A DNA stretch of 34,186 nt from Chthoniobacterales bacterium (GCA_014879535.1 JACSRX010000005.1:1-34186); one strand, 5' to 3'; positions 1 to 8,196 are shown, counted from the stretch's first letter. Numbers and translations: made by a program. Notes: a model not told the origin generated them from the sequence alone.

Positions 1-152
1 CCGACCTCCATGTGGTCGCCCAGGTGGCGGGCGATCAGCGTGGTCAATTCGCGGGCGTTTCCGACGTGGTGGCAGAAGGCGGCGAGAGCCTTTTCGTTGC
101 TGGTTTGGCGGGTGTTTTTGGCGGGTGCGATTGGTGTTTTCATCGTCGCCAT
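1..152 (-). CDS. Unknown protein, N-terminal part only
   Basis: This is the 5' end of a minus-strand gene that runs off the left edge of the window; about 50 residues are visible. The ATG at 152 begins MATMKTPIAPAK, and an in-frame ATG at 143 (MKTPIAPAK) is an equally possible start. The visible part has a basic, low-complexity leader followed by a helical-looking stretch (ALAAFCHHVGNARELTTLI). No family is recognised. It lies 41 bases after the stop of the RuvC-like gene on the same strand, so the two may be co-transcribed. No Shine-Dalgarno-like sequence is visible before either start. The composition looks coding and there are no stops to the edge, but the function is unknown. Confidence 0.5.
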   Translation of the reverse strand, partial: MATMKTPIAPAKNTRQTSNEKALAAFCHHVGNARELTTLIARHLGDHMEV

Positions 153-193
153 GTGATTGCTCTGAGGGCCGAACACCCCAAGGGAAATCGTCA

Positions 194-748
194 TCATTTT
201 TGAAGATTTATTTCCGGGCAAAAACCGCCGTATTGGCGACATTGGCACAGATGCTGCGAGGGGCGTTTTTGGGCCTCCCACCAGCTCAAAATCAGGACCG
301 CGTCAGCCTCATTGTCGTCGGCCACGACACGGCCCCACGGCGGCGGCAGGTTGGCCACTGCGGCCACCATCGCCTCCTTGCGGGCATTGCCCGCGCCCGT
401 GGCAAACTTTTTGAGCGTTCCGGTGTGGACGCACGCCACATGCAGAGATCGAGCGGCCATCCAGACCGCCGCACGCAGTGACGCCCACAACTGGCTCTGC
501 GCCTGGCTGGAAAGAAAAAGCACGTCCTCAAAAGCGACGCTCTCAATAGAGTGTTGGCGGATCGAATCCTCGATGCGTTCGCGCAGCCGGAAGAACCGTA
601 TGTCGCCGGTTCGCTCTCTGCCGACCTTTCGTTGCTGTCGCAATTCCTTCGGCGTCGCGAGCACCCAGCTTCCCGAGAGAACCTCACCGGGTTTGCGGAT
701 TGCCCATCCCGTTGTCGTGCCGATGTCGAGTGCCAGTGCGTTGCCCAT
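194..748 (-). CDS. RuvC-like Holliday junction resolvase / phage-type RNase H-fold nuclease
   Basis: A 184-residue protein with the signature of RuvC-type resolvases of the RNase H fold. The first strand carries LALDIGTTTGWA with Asp8. A second acidic residue, Glu74, lies in VAFEDVLFLSS. Near the C-terminus DDNEADAVLI supplies Asp145, Glu147 and Asp149. These fit the metal-binding acidic cluster of the family, which cleaves branched DNA such as Holliday junctions. The length is close to that of bacterial RuvC, but the divergence and the neighbouring ParB-domain gene suggest a phage or mobile-element version rather than the housekeeping ruvC; no ruvA or ruvB is nearby. The frame stays open upstream, but ATG 748 is chosen because family similarity begins there. 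The C-terminal Cys-rich tail (HLCQCRQYGGFC) looks non-homologous. No clear Shine-Dalgarno sequence is seen. Confidence 0.7.
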   Translation of the reverse strand: MGNALALDIGTTTGWAIRKPGEVLSGSWVLATPKELRQQRKVGRERTGDIRFFRLRERIEDSIRQHSIESVAFEDVLFLSSQAQSQLWASLRAAVWMAARSLHVACVHTGTLKKFATGAGNARKEAMVAAVANLPPPWGRVVADDNEADAVLILSWWEAQKRPSQHLCQCRQYGGFCPEINLQK

Positions 749-762
749 CGGCAAGGGCCGCT

Positions 763-785
763 GTGTCAAACCTCTGCGTTGACAC
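763..785. promoter_or_regulatory. Inverted repeat between the divergent RuvC-like and ParB-like genes
   Basis: The 51-base divergent gap contains GTGTCAA (763-769), nine bases, then TTGACAC (779-785): perfect 7-base arms. Each arm contains a TTGACA -35-like hexamer, one per strand. No convincing -10 hexamer lies at the right distance on the minus side because the ATG at 748 is too close. It could be an operator for a dimeric regulator. It is followed by a run of nine C's. Confidence 0.35.
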
Positions 786-799
786 CCCCCCCCGTCGGC

Positions 800-1282
800 A
801 TGCCCGACCAACCCGCCGAAATCAAACCCAAGGCCCTCGCCGGAGGCATCGAAGTCTGGTGCGCCTTCGACCAACTCGTCCCCATCGAGGAACTCCGCCC
901 CAATCCGCGCAATTCCAACAAGCACCCCGATGGCCAAATCGACCTTCTGGCAAAGGCCATCAAATATTTCGGCTGGCGGCACACGATCCTGGTTTCCAAA
1001 CGCAGCGGGTTGATCGTCGCCGGTCACGGTCGTCTGCTTGCCGCACAGAAACTCGGGCTCCCACTCGTGCCCGTGGATTACCAGGACTTCGCTTCCGATG
1101 CGGACGAAATGGGCTGGTTGTGGAAGCAGGAGGCGGGCGACGAAACGAGCGAATCGATCAAATGCCGACCCCTGCTGTCTGCGGGCTACGCCCCATGCCA
1201 AACTCCGCGACGGGTTCGCGGCCTTGCAGCCACTCGGCCATGTTCAGCACGAGGTAATTCCAGTTCTGGAATCCGGGATTGA
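800..1282 (+). pseudogene. ParB/Spo0J N-terminal-domain protein, 3' part replaced (truncated)
   Basis: The first ~103 of 160 residues are a ParB-like nuclease/CTPase-fold domain of the sort found in phage DNA methylases and ParB-domain proteins: IEELRPNPRNSNKH, then QIDLLAKAIKYFGW, then LIVAGHGRLLAAQKLG, which corresponds to the GERR-type box. In the family this is followed by DADE-type sequence leading to a helical or methylase domain. Here, similarity stops at about DADE (position 1108). The rest is low-complexity, Arg/Ser-rich sequence, and its last 125 bases are simply the antisense of the GH63-like gene 3' end. I read it as a gene broken by a rearrangement or assembly join between 1108 and about 1200. 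The start ATG 800 has no visible Shine-Dalgarno sequence. It could still be expressed as a short ParB-domain protein. Confidence 0.6.
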
Positions 1283-2450
1283 GAATGGGTTCGCCGTTCT
1301 CGGGTTGATAGTATTCGTGCAGGACGCCGAAGCGCTCAAGGTCGTGCCCGAAGAGCCGGACCGTCTTTTCCGCAAGTTCCGTGGCTTCGGAGGAGAACCC
1401 GTAGTTCACCAGGCCGCGCCAGACCATGTAGTTGGCGATGCCCCAGACCGGACCGAGCCACGAGGAAGGGTTTCCCGTGCCGCGCAGGTTGTACATTTTT
1501 TCCATGCGCGAGAGCGTGCGGATGCCGAAGGGGGCGTTGAAGGTTTTCGGATTGTGAAAATGTTCGGCCACGATGCGCGCCGCCTGCTCGGGCGTGGCGA
1601 TGCCGGCCCACAGCGCGAGAAACCCCGACCAAACCCCGATGCGCTGAATGAGACACGGCCAGTCGCGCGGCATTCCCTGATGCAGGCCGAAATCCGAACG
1701 CGCCTCGACGGGCAGCAGGTTGAGGTCCACGCTGTAATAAAACCCGTCCCGCTCGTCCCAGCAGTGCTCGCGCACCGCCGCCAGCAGCGCGCGCGCGTCG
1801 GCCGCATAATGCCGTCCGACCTCCTCAAGGCCGAGTTTTTCGCAGAGAAATTCCATCGCCCGCAACTCGACGAGCATGAGGCAATTCAGATAAATGGACC
1901 CCGAACTGCGCTTCGGGCGGTAATACGTGCAGGGATCGTTGTCCACGCCGATGGCGCGGTCGTTCTGCCAGAAATACAGGCCGCACGCGTGCCGGTGGTG
2001 GTTGCGGTAGTTGTTGAGGAAGCTCTGCAGATGATAAAACTTCGGGCGGAGCCACTCGGCGTCGCCGTCGGCCTGGACGAGAAACGCGGCATGCTGCGCA
2101 AGGCAGGGCTTGTGCATGTTTTCCTCGTAAATGTGCTCGGAACGAAACGGCCCGTCCCTGCCGACGATGAAGGGCACCCAGCCGTCCAGACCGCCGTATT
2201 CGAGAAAGTTCAGCACGCAGCCGCGTTCATACGGACGCGCCTGTTCCCGTTCGCCCGGACCGCCGGTCTTTATCAGGATCTGCCGCAACGCCACATCGCT
2301 GAACCAACTGTCCCAGTCCCACAGGATGTCCGCGTAGTTCTCGCTTCCGGGCGTCAGGAACGGATGCTTCAGCGCGCCACCCGGCTCGCGAAACATGCCC
2401 GCGTAGCCGCTACACAGCTTTTCTTCGATGAGGGACAAATGCGCGTTCAT
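1158..2450 (-). CDS. GH63-like (clan GH-G, MGH1/trehalase-fold) glycoside hydrolase
   Basis: A 430-residue (alpha/alpha)6-barrel hydrolase without signal peptide, so probably cytoplasmic. Family marks are the substrate-pocket strand DILWDWDSWF (41-50), IGVDNDP with Asp170 as the likely general acid, NPSSWLGPVWGIANYMVW (327-344), and HEYYQPENGEP (378-388) with the likely base Glu379. The length matches the compact mannosylglycerate-hydrolase/YgjK-type catalytic domain. It probably releases alpha-linked sugars from imported oligosaccharides; the exact substrate is unknown. The start ATG lies 18 bases after the GH3 stop, so it is the second gene of a two-gene operon. The natural C-terminus appears to be around REPVAEF (residues 411-417); the last 13 residues look foreign and coincide with the rearranged junction at 1108-1200. 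Confidence 0.8.
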   Translation of the reverse strand: MNAHLSLIEEKLCSGYAGMFREPGGALKHPFLTPGSENYADILWDWDSWFSDVALRQILIKTGGPGEREQARPYERGCVLNFLEYGGLDGWVPFIVGRDGPFRSEHIYEENMHKPCLAQHAAFLVQADGDAEWLRPKFYHLQSFLNNYRNHHRHACGLYFWQNDRAIGVDNDPCTYYRPKRSSGSIYLNCLMLVELRAMEFLCEKLGLEEVGRHYAADARALLAAVREHCWDERDGFYYSVDLNLLPVEARSDFGLHQGMPRDWPCLIQRIGVWSGFLALWAGIATPEQAARIVAEHFHNPKTFNAPFGIRTLSRMEKMYNLRGTGNPSSWLGPVWGIANYMVWRGLVNYGFSSEATELAEKTVRLFGHDLERFGVLHEYYQPENGEPILNPGFQNWNYLVLNMAEWLQGREPVAEFGMGRSPQTAGVGI

Positions 2451-2468
2451 TGCGGACGGACCGAACCC

Positions 2469-5147
2469 TCAGAGCACTTCCTCGAGCACCGCCGCCGCGC
2501 GGCGCGGCGCGCCCGGACGACGGACTCCGGGAACCGCCACGCGGAACGACGCCCGTAGCGGACCCTCCTGCCCGCCGCCCACGGCCACGCGATACTCCCC
2601 GGGCTCGACGACCCAGTTTCCCTCCCGGCTCCACAGCCGCATCTCGCGCGTTCCCACCGTGAAGCGGACGCGGCGGCTCTCGCCGGGCTGCAGGGTCACC
2701 CGCGCGCAGCCGGCCAGCCAATGGACCGGACGGGTGACACTGGCCACCGGGTCGGACAAATACAACTGCGTCACCTCGCCGCCCTCGCGCGCGCCGGTGT
2801 TGGTCACCACGCAGGACACCTCCAGCGCCTCGCCGGTGGAAAGGATGTCCGTCGAAAGCTCCAGGTCCGAATATTCAAACGTCGTGTAGCTGAGTCCGAA
2901 CCCGAACGGCCAGAGCGGCGTGCCGTCCATTTCCACATAGCGTCCGCGATGGGACGGCTTGCGGTCATACGTGAGCGGAAGCTGGCCGACATGGCGGGGA
3001 AACGTCACCGGCAGTTTTCCGCTGGGATTCACCCGCCCCACCAAGACCTCGGCAATCGCCTGACCGCCGAACTCCCCGGGGAACCACGCCTCCAGAACCG
3101 CCGGCACGCGGGCCGCAAGCTCCGACACCGCCAGCGGACGCCCGTTTTGCAAAACCACAATCGTCGGCGTGCCGGTGGCCAGCACCGCGCGCAGAAGTTC
3201 CATCTGACGGCCGGGCAATTCCAGATCGCACCGGTCAATGCCTTCGCCGCTCGTCTTGTCGCTCTCGCCGAGCATCAGGACGGCGACCTCGGACTCCCGC
3301 GCCGCCTCCACCGCGTATTCCATGCCGTTGAGTTTTTCGCCGATGCCGAGGAACACGACCGACCCGCAGCCGCGCTTCTGCCATTCGATGCGCAGCCCGA
3401 TGGTGGCGCCTTCCTTCCAGTCCACGGGAATGGCCAGCGTCGCCGGCGCCCCGTGCGTGCTGTCCCAGGCGTCGATGACCAGGTTGCCGTCCAGCCAGAC
3501 GCGGACGCGGTCGGAGGTGACAAAACCAAACGTGCCCTCGAAGTCCCGGTCGGGCACCACGCACCCGGTCCAACACACCGCAAACCCATCCGCCGGCAAT
3601 TCGGCCGCGGCAAGTGCCAGCGCCCAGTTGAAATCAATGAGCGTGTCGCGCCGCACCACATCCGGCTCGCCCTCGAAATACCCGGACGCAAAATAATGTC
3701 CGAGCAGTCCGAAGTTTCCCGCCGCATCCTGCAACCAGGACTCCGGCATCGCATGCAGGTCGCGGGAATCGATATCCACCCCCCGTTGGTACACGATCTG
3801 GGTGTCGGGAAGCATTTCCGGCAGGCAGTCCAGAACGCTCCGGCACTTCCCGTCGCCACTCCCCGCATAGTCGCCAAAGCGCGGCACATCCGCGCTCGGC
3901 CCCAGCAGGGCCAGTTTCCGGATTCCCGGGTCCAGCGGCAGAAGCCCCTGGTCGTTCTTCAACAATACGATGGACTTCTGCGCGGCCTCCAGGCTCAGCG
4001 CGAGATGCGCGGTGCTCCGGCACACCCGCGCGTTGAGCGACGGGTCCGTCTCCGGATCATCAAAAAGCCCCAGCCGAAACTTCAGCGCCAGCACACGGCC
4101 GACGGCCCGGTCCAGCACCGCCGTGTCCAGATCGCCGTCGCGGCAGGCGCCCACGATCTCGCGCATCCACGTGGCGTGATCAAAGTCGTAAAACTGCACG
4201 TCCACCCCGGCGCGCATGGCCTGACAGATGGCTTCCCGCGCCGTGGCGGCGACATGGTGTTTGTCGAGCAACTGGCGGATCGCGCCGAGATCGCTAATCA
4301 CGATGCCGCCAAAATCCCATTCGCCCCGCAATAGGTCGGTCAGCAACCCCTCATTGCCCGCACACGGAATGCCGTCGATCTCGTGATACGCACACATCGC
4401 CCCGAGTGCCCCGCCGTCCACAAACGCCGGCTCGAACGCCCGCAACATCACCTCGCGCAACTCCCGCTCGCCGTAATGCGCCGGAGCCTGATTCAGTCCA
4501 CCCTGCGGACTCCCGTGCCCCGCGAAATGCTTCGGCTCGGCCACCACGTTGAGCGGTCCCAGATCCCCCTGCATCCCCAACACGCACGTCCGGCCCATCT
4601 CGCCGGCCAGCCAGGGATCCTCGCCAAAGGTCTCCTCGCTGCGCCCCCACCGCGCGTCCCGCGCCAGACACAGCACGGGCGACAGCGCCAGATGCACGCC
4701 CACCGCCCGCATCTCCGCGGCAATCGCCGCCCCGATCCGCCCCACAAGCGGTGCGTCAAACGTCGCCCCCAGCCCGATGCATTGCGGAAAAACCGTGCTG
4801 TCCGGCCGCCCAAATCCATGCAGCGATTCCTCCACCATCAACACCGGAATTCCCAGCCGCGTGTGCTCCCGGAACCAACGCTGCACCTCGTTCGCCGCCC
4901 CCGCGTGCACCGGATACAAATCGTGAATCACCCCGCACCCCCGCTCCCCGATCGCCGCCGCCGCCTTCCCGGGGTCCAAGCGTCCATCCACCGCCATCTG
5001 CGTGTACGTCCGCATCCGATCCATCACGTCCGACCCCATGAACATGTCCAACTGACGCGCCTTTTCCTCCAGCGTCATGAGGGCCAGCAGGTCCGCGACG
5101 CGCTCGGCAACAGGAAGCTCAGGGTCTTGATACAAAGGACGATTCAT
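2469..5147 (-). CDS. Glycoside hydrolase family 3 with inserted PA14 domain
   Basis: A beta-glucosidase/beta-xylosidase-type enzyme of about 892 residues. The N-terminal TIM barrel shows SEETFGEDPWL (170-180), KHFAGHG (206-212) and the nucleophile motif VISDLGAI with Asp286. The second alpha/beta domain follows (KSIVLLKND near 390-400) and contains an inserted PA14 domain at about 478-603 (LLGHYFASGYFEG, FVTSDRVRVWLDG). The likely acid/base is the Glu in SGEGIDRCDLELPG (about 632-645). A fibronectin-III-like domain closes the protein. No signal peptide is visible, so it probably acts in the cytoplasm. ATG 5147 (MNRPLYQDPELPV) is chosen over an upstream TTG because family similarity starts there. 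It is first in an operon with the GH63-like gene and is preceded by a promoter at 5249-5276. Substrate specificity is not decidable from motifs; PA14 insertion is known in GH3 enzymes that act on oligosaccharides. Confidence 0.93.
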   Translation of the reverse strand: MNRPLYQDPELPVAERVADLLALMTLEEKARQLDMFMGSDVMDRMRTYTQMAVDGRLDPGKAAAAIGERGCGVIHDLYPVHAGAANEVQRWFREHTRLGIPVLMVEESLHGFGRPDSTVFPQCIGLGATFDAPLVGRIGAAIAAEMRAVGVHLALSPVLCLARDARWGRSEETFGEDPWLAGEMGRTCVLGMQGDLGPLNVVAEPKHFAGHGSPQGGLNQAPAHYGERELREVMLRAFEPAFVDGGALGAMCAYHEIDGIPCAGNEGLLTDLLRGEWDFGGIVISDLGAIRQLLDKHHVAATAREAICQAMRAGVDVQFYDFDHATWMREIVGACRDGDLDTAVLDRAVGRVLALKFRLGLFDDPETDPSLNARVCRSTAHLALSLEAAQKSIVLLKNDQGLLPLDPGIRKLALLGPSADVPRFGDYAGSGDGKCRSVLDCLPEMLPDTQIVYQRGVDIDSRDLHAMPESWLQDAAGNFGLLGHYFASGYFEGEPDVVRRDTLIDFNWALALAAAELPADGFAVCWTGCVVPDRDFEGTFGFVTSDRVRVWLDGNLVIDAWDSTHGAPATLAIPVDWKEGATIGLRIEWQKRGCGSVVFLGIGEKLNGMEYAVEAARESEVAVLMLGESDKTSGEGIDRCDLELPGRQMELLRAVLATGTPTIVVLQNGRPLAVSELAARVPAVLEAWFPGEFGGQAIAEVLVGRVNPSGKLPVTFPRHVGQLPLTYDRKPSHRGRYVEMDGTPLWPFGFGLSYTTFEYSDLELSTDILSTGEALEVSCVVTNTGAREGGEVTQLYLSDPVASVTRPVHWLAGCARVTLQPGESRRVRFTVGTREMRLWSREGNWVVEPGEYRVAVGGGQEGPLRASFRVAVPGVRRPGAPRRAAAVLEEVL

Positions 5148-5248
5148 AGTTTGGCCGGTGCCCCATGCGCACAACGATCTCTCGGATGACCCCGCCGTTT
5201 CTTCCGACGGATCGAACTCGGGGGACGAAACGCATTCACACTTTCCGA

Positions 5249-5276
5249 AGAATAGACCATTGAATCACATCGTCAA
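5249..5276 (-). promoter_or_regulatory. Sigma-70-type promoter for the GH3-GH63 operon
   Basis: Read on the minus strand: TTGACG, a 16-base spacer, then TATTCT. The -10 lies about 100 bases before the GH3 ATG, leaving a 5' leader in which no riboswitch or other structure is evident. Directly upstream of the -35 lie two ATGTT direct repeats. Confidence 0.6.
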
Positions 5277-5281
5277 CCAAA

Positions 5282-5297
5282 AACATACAATTAACAT
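5282..5297 (-). promoter_or_regulatory. ATGTT direct repeats upstream of the GH3 -35 box
   Basis: On the minus strand two ATGTT units (5297-5293 and 5286-5282) are spaced 11 bases apart, one helical turn, and end six bases before the -35. The position suits a tandem-binding activator such as an AraC-type protein. This is inference only; the motif is short. Confidence 0.25.
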
Positions 5298-5369
5298 CCA
5301 GAAAGTCCGAACCAACTCGAAAAACATCGTCTGTCCCGCAGTGACACAAGAACGATCCCCGCTGAACGC

Positions 5370-5515
5370 GTGCCAACGGCGCGAAATCCCATAGCCCAGG
5401 GCAACGCCCTGGGTTATGGGCGGGGAGGATTATGCGGCCTGAAGGGCCGCGATTCCGATCGGACCACCAAACCCGGACCATCGCCGAGGCTGTGGAATCA
5501 CCGCGCCTTCGGCGC
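5370..5515 (-). repeat. REP-like palindromic repeat cluster (locus 1)
   Basis: Three palindromes are strung together. CCCATAGCCCAGGGC and GCCCTGGGTTATGGG form a long stem around AAC (5388-5420). GCGGCC-TGAA-GGGCCGC lies at 5434-5450, and GCGCC-TTC-GGCGC at 5503-5515. The same modules occur in the opposite orientation at 8197-8425, so this is a dispersed intergenic element. The orientation given is relative to that second locus. Open frames across it (PGHRPGLWD-like peptides) are artefacts of the repeat. Confidence 0.75.
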
Positions 5516-5529
5516 TCGAGCCCTCTCCC

Positions 5530-5570
5530 CCAAAAACGCGCAACGCCTCGCCCGGAGAACCGGGCGAGGC
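5530..5570 (-). terminator. Intrinsic terminator of the PEP-CTERM gene
   Basis: A perfect 11-base-pair stem (GCCTCGCCCGG at 5545-5555, CCGGGCGAGGC at 5560-5570) with an AGAA loop starts 30 bases after the stop codon of the minus-strand PEP-CTERM gene. On that strand it is followed by GTTGCGCG and then five T's. The T tract is a few bases away from the stem, so efficiency is uncertain, but the stem is strong. Confidence 0.75.
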
Positions 5571-5600
5571 GGATGCGATTCGTTTACGTTTCGAAGCGAC

Positions 5601-7904
5601 TTAGGCGCGACGGTTGCGGCGGACGCCGAAGAGCGTCGTGGCCAGGCCGAGACCGATCAGAGCCACCACGGAGGGTTCCGGCACCGCGATCACGGAGAGG
5701 ACACCCGTATTGCTCAGGTCGAACTCGTACCCTGCTGCGGCTCCCGTGCCGGTGATCCAGGATTCCGATCCCGCACCCACTCCGTTCACCGTGGCACCGG
5801 AGAAGAAGATGCTGTCCTGTTTGTCGATCACGTCGAAGACCTGCCAGGAGTCGCCGACTCCGATAGTGTAGCCATCGAGCAGGCTGACCACGATCGTGCT
5901 GCCGAGGTCGAAGGTGAAGCCGGTCTTGCCGCCGGTTTCGTCCCACAGGCTGAGCTTGTCGAACTGAGTGTCGCTCTGGAGGCCGACATACAGGGTGGAT
6001 CCGCTGTTGAACTTCACGCCCTGGATGTTGTTTCCGAAGATCAACTGTCCGGCTTCCTGCACGCCGCCGGTCGGATCGCCGGGGCTGATGAAGGCGCCAT
6101 TGCCCACGGTCACCTGTTGGTTGGCCGCACCCGCCACCGAGGCGCCCACGTTGAACTGCCGGATGCCCTCGTCGCCGAGGCGGCCCACGCCAGAGAGACT
6201 CGAAACATTGATGTCCTGGGTGTATTGGAAGACGCCCCAGTCATTGCCGTCCTTGTCCTGGCGGTAGTTCACGCCGCTGCCGCCAGCCAGAATGAGGCTG
6301 GTGTTGGCATTGAGGATCGCGTTGGTTTCCACACGGAGAGAGCCCTGCACGACAACCGGACCGCTGAGCCCGTCATTACTGCTGTTGCTGTCGAACATCA
6401 CATTTCCGGAAGCGATCACCACCCCGCCACTGCCGCTGAGGCCCGTGCCGATGCGCACGTCGGCGCTGCTATTCTTGCCGGCCCAGATGTAGCCGGTATT
6501 CGCACCGAAGGCGATTGTGCCAGCGGCCCCGGTGAAGTTCGCCCTGGGGTCACCGCCGGTTCTGCCGACATTCATGATGCCGCCGCTCGTCACCGTGAGC
6601 GTGTTTGAGCCAAGAGCAATCGTCGCATCCCCGCTGTTGTTGTAGAAGAGGACCGAGTTCACCGTCTGATTGCCGGTGAGCGAATAGGTCCCGCCGCCGC
6701 TGTACTTGGCATTGGCATCCGAAGCCGCCCCGGAGATGTCCGCGTATTCCGTGGTGAGATTCAGCGCACGGAAACCGCCGGTGCTGTCATAGGTGAGGAA
6801 ACCGCCGGTCGTCGGGTTGTTCCGGACGACAGGCACGTAGGCGCCCTGATCCCGCTGCGAAGTCGCCGCCGCCCAGGGCAGGATGGCGAGGTTCGTGGTT
6901 CCAGGCGTCGTGCTTGTTCCGATCCTGCTGGCAAGGATGCCCGCATCATTGGTCACGTGCATCTCGAAGCCGCCGGTTCCGACCAGCACCGGAACATTGT
7001 CACCGCCGCCCAGCATCAAAGTGCCATTGTTCGAGCGACTGAAATCCGTGAAATGAACGGCCTTCGGTTGGCTATTGTGTCGGTCGATGAAGGCATTCCG
7101 GCCCCCGGTGAGGTTCAGGGAACCGGCCGTCAGCGCGTTGGCCTGAGTGCCGTTTTCGAACCAGATCGAGCCGCCATTCATGTTCAGCGCGGTGGTGCTG
7201 CTGTTGATCGGCGTCGGATTCGTGTCATTACGAATGATCAGAACACCGCCGGAGCCGTTCGCTCCAGAATATCCGAGATTCAGGTTGTCGGGAGCCCAAC
7301 CGGCGGACGCAGCCATTCCGAAAAGCTGCGTGCGGCCTTGCAGGATGGTGAAGTCGCCGCCGCTCAGATTGTTGGCCGTGTGCGTGCGCATTTCCAGATC
7401 GCCCTCGCCGAGCTTGATCAGACTGCCATTCGAAATGCTGCCCCGCATTTGACTAGTGGAGCGCTTGTCCCGGAAGCCAGGCTGAACCGTCAATTCGCGC
7501 GTTCCGCCATTCAGATTGATATTGAGCGGCTGACTGCTGCTGTCATTGCCCAGTTCGATGCCCTTATTGTTGTTGCCGGGGTCGAACGTGAGGTTCCCGT
7601 TGAGCGTGAGCACCGTGGGTGTTCCGAACGTCGAGTTCGGCGTGCGCAAGCGGAAGTTTTGATTGACCGTCGTGATGTTCAGGTCGCCGAGCGTGGTGTG
7701 GTTTCCGGTCAGGTTTACGTCATAAGGATCGCCGCCCCCCGCGAGATTAAATTGATCATTGATCACACCGCCATTCCAGTTGCCGGTGTTGAGGTAATCG
7801 CCTGTGCTGCTGCCGGTCCACTGGGCACTTGCCGAGGGAAGCCATGCAAGGGCGGCTACACTGATCGACGCTAATACGATATGGAGAGGAGGAGGATTTT
7901 TCAT
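5601..7904 (-). CDS. PEP-CTERM-anchored surface protein with autotransporter-type beta-strand repeats
   Basis: A secreted protein of 767 residues. The N-terminus MKNPPPLHIVLASISVAALAWLPSASAQ is a signal peptide. The body is Gly/Asn/Thr-rich beta-helix-like sequence with repeats of the autotransporter-associated type, for example LSGPVVVQGSLRV and TSLILAGGSG. The C-terminus is a classical PEP-CTERM sorting signal: VPEPSVVALIGLG, a hydrophobic stretch, then RRNRRA. In the known system such proteins are processed by exosortase at the inner membrane and exported to the cell surface or extracellular matrix; no exosortase gene is in this window. ATG 7904 is chosen because the signal peptide begins there; an upstream in-frame start would place ten polar residues before it. 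It has its own terminator and is separated by repeats from the genes on both sides. The molecular role is unknown, probably structural or adhesive. Confidence 0.9.
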   Translation of the reverse strand: MKNPPPLHIVLASISVAALAWLPSASAQWTGSSTGDYLNTGNWNGGVINDQFNLAGGGDPYDVNLTGNHTTLGDLNITTVNQNFRLRTPNSTFGTPTVLTLNGNLTFDPGNNNKGIELGNDSSSQPLNINLNGGTRELTVQPGFRDKRSTSQMRGSISNGSLIKLGEGDLEMRTHTANNLSGGDFTILQGRTQLFGMAASAGWAPDNLNLGYSGANGSGGVLIIRNDTNPTPINSSTTALNMNGGSIWFENGTQANALTAGSLNLTGGRNAFIDRHNSQPKAVHFTDFSRSNNGTLMLGGGDNVPVLVGTGGFEMHVTNDAGILASRIGTSTTPGTTNLAILPWAAATSQRDQGAYVPVVRNNPTTGGFLTYDSTGGFRALNLTTEYADISGAASDANAKYSGGGTYSLTGNQTVNSVLFYNNSGDATIALGSNTLTVTSGGIMNVGRTGGDPRANFTGAAGTIAFGANTGYIWAGKNSSADVRIGTGLSGSGGVVIASGNVMFDSNSSNDGLSGPVVVQGSLRVETNAILNANTSLILAGGSGVNYRQDKDGNDWGVFQYTQDINVSSLSGVGRLGDEGIRQFNVGASVAGAANQQVTVGNGAFISPGDPTGGVQEAGQLIFGNNIQGVKFNSGSTLYVGLQSDTQFDKLSLWDETGGKTGFTFDLGSTIVVSLLDGYTIGVGDSWQVFDVIDKQDSIFFSGATVNGVGAGSESWITGTGAAAGYEFDLSNTGVLSVIAVPEPSVVALIGLGLATTLFGVRRNRRA

Positions 7905-7914
7905 AGCAAGGTGG

Positions 7915-7944
7915 AGACTACACAGTTCAATCAATCAGTGTCAA
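7915..7944 (-). promoter_or_regulatory. Possible promoter of the PEP-CTERM gene
   Basis: On the minus strand: TTGACA, an 18-base spacer, then TAGTCT. The -35 is perfect but the -10 is weak and lies only ten bases before the ATG, so the transcript would be leaderless or nearly so. This agrees with the absence of any Shine-Dalgarno sequence before ATG 7904, but a promoter further upstream in the AT-rich stretch to 7990 is also possible. Confidence 0.35.
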
Positions 7945-8196
7945 CAAATAAAATACAATGGGAACAAAAGAAATTTTTCTCTCCTCAAAACCGGGTGCGC
8001 GTCAGGTCGGCGCGCGCGGGAAAGCGCGCGCCGAAAAAAGACTGTTTTCAAACAACCACGCCTCGAAAAACCATCGATCCGGGATGGGCGAACTTCAGAA
8101 ATGGGGAGCAGGCGTCCCGCGTGCAGCGGGAGGTTGGGCATCATCCGCACCAACGGTGCGGGCATCCAACGGCCTGGGTTCGGGGGTCCGACGAGG

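Noticed and set aside
2721-4334. Long plus-strand open frame of 537 codons
   Set aside because: It lies antisense to the GH3 gene, has no recognisable motif and is rich in His/Arg/Pro, as expected from the complement of GC-rich coding DNA.
5148-5174. Upstream TTG start for the GH3 gene
   Set aside because: It adds nine residues without family similarity; ATG 5147 matches the usual N-terminus.
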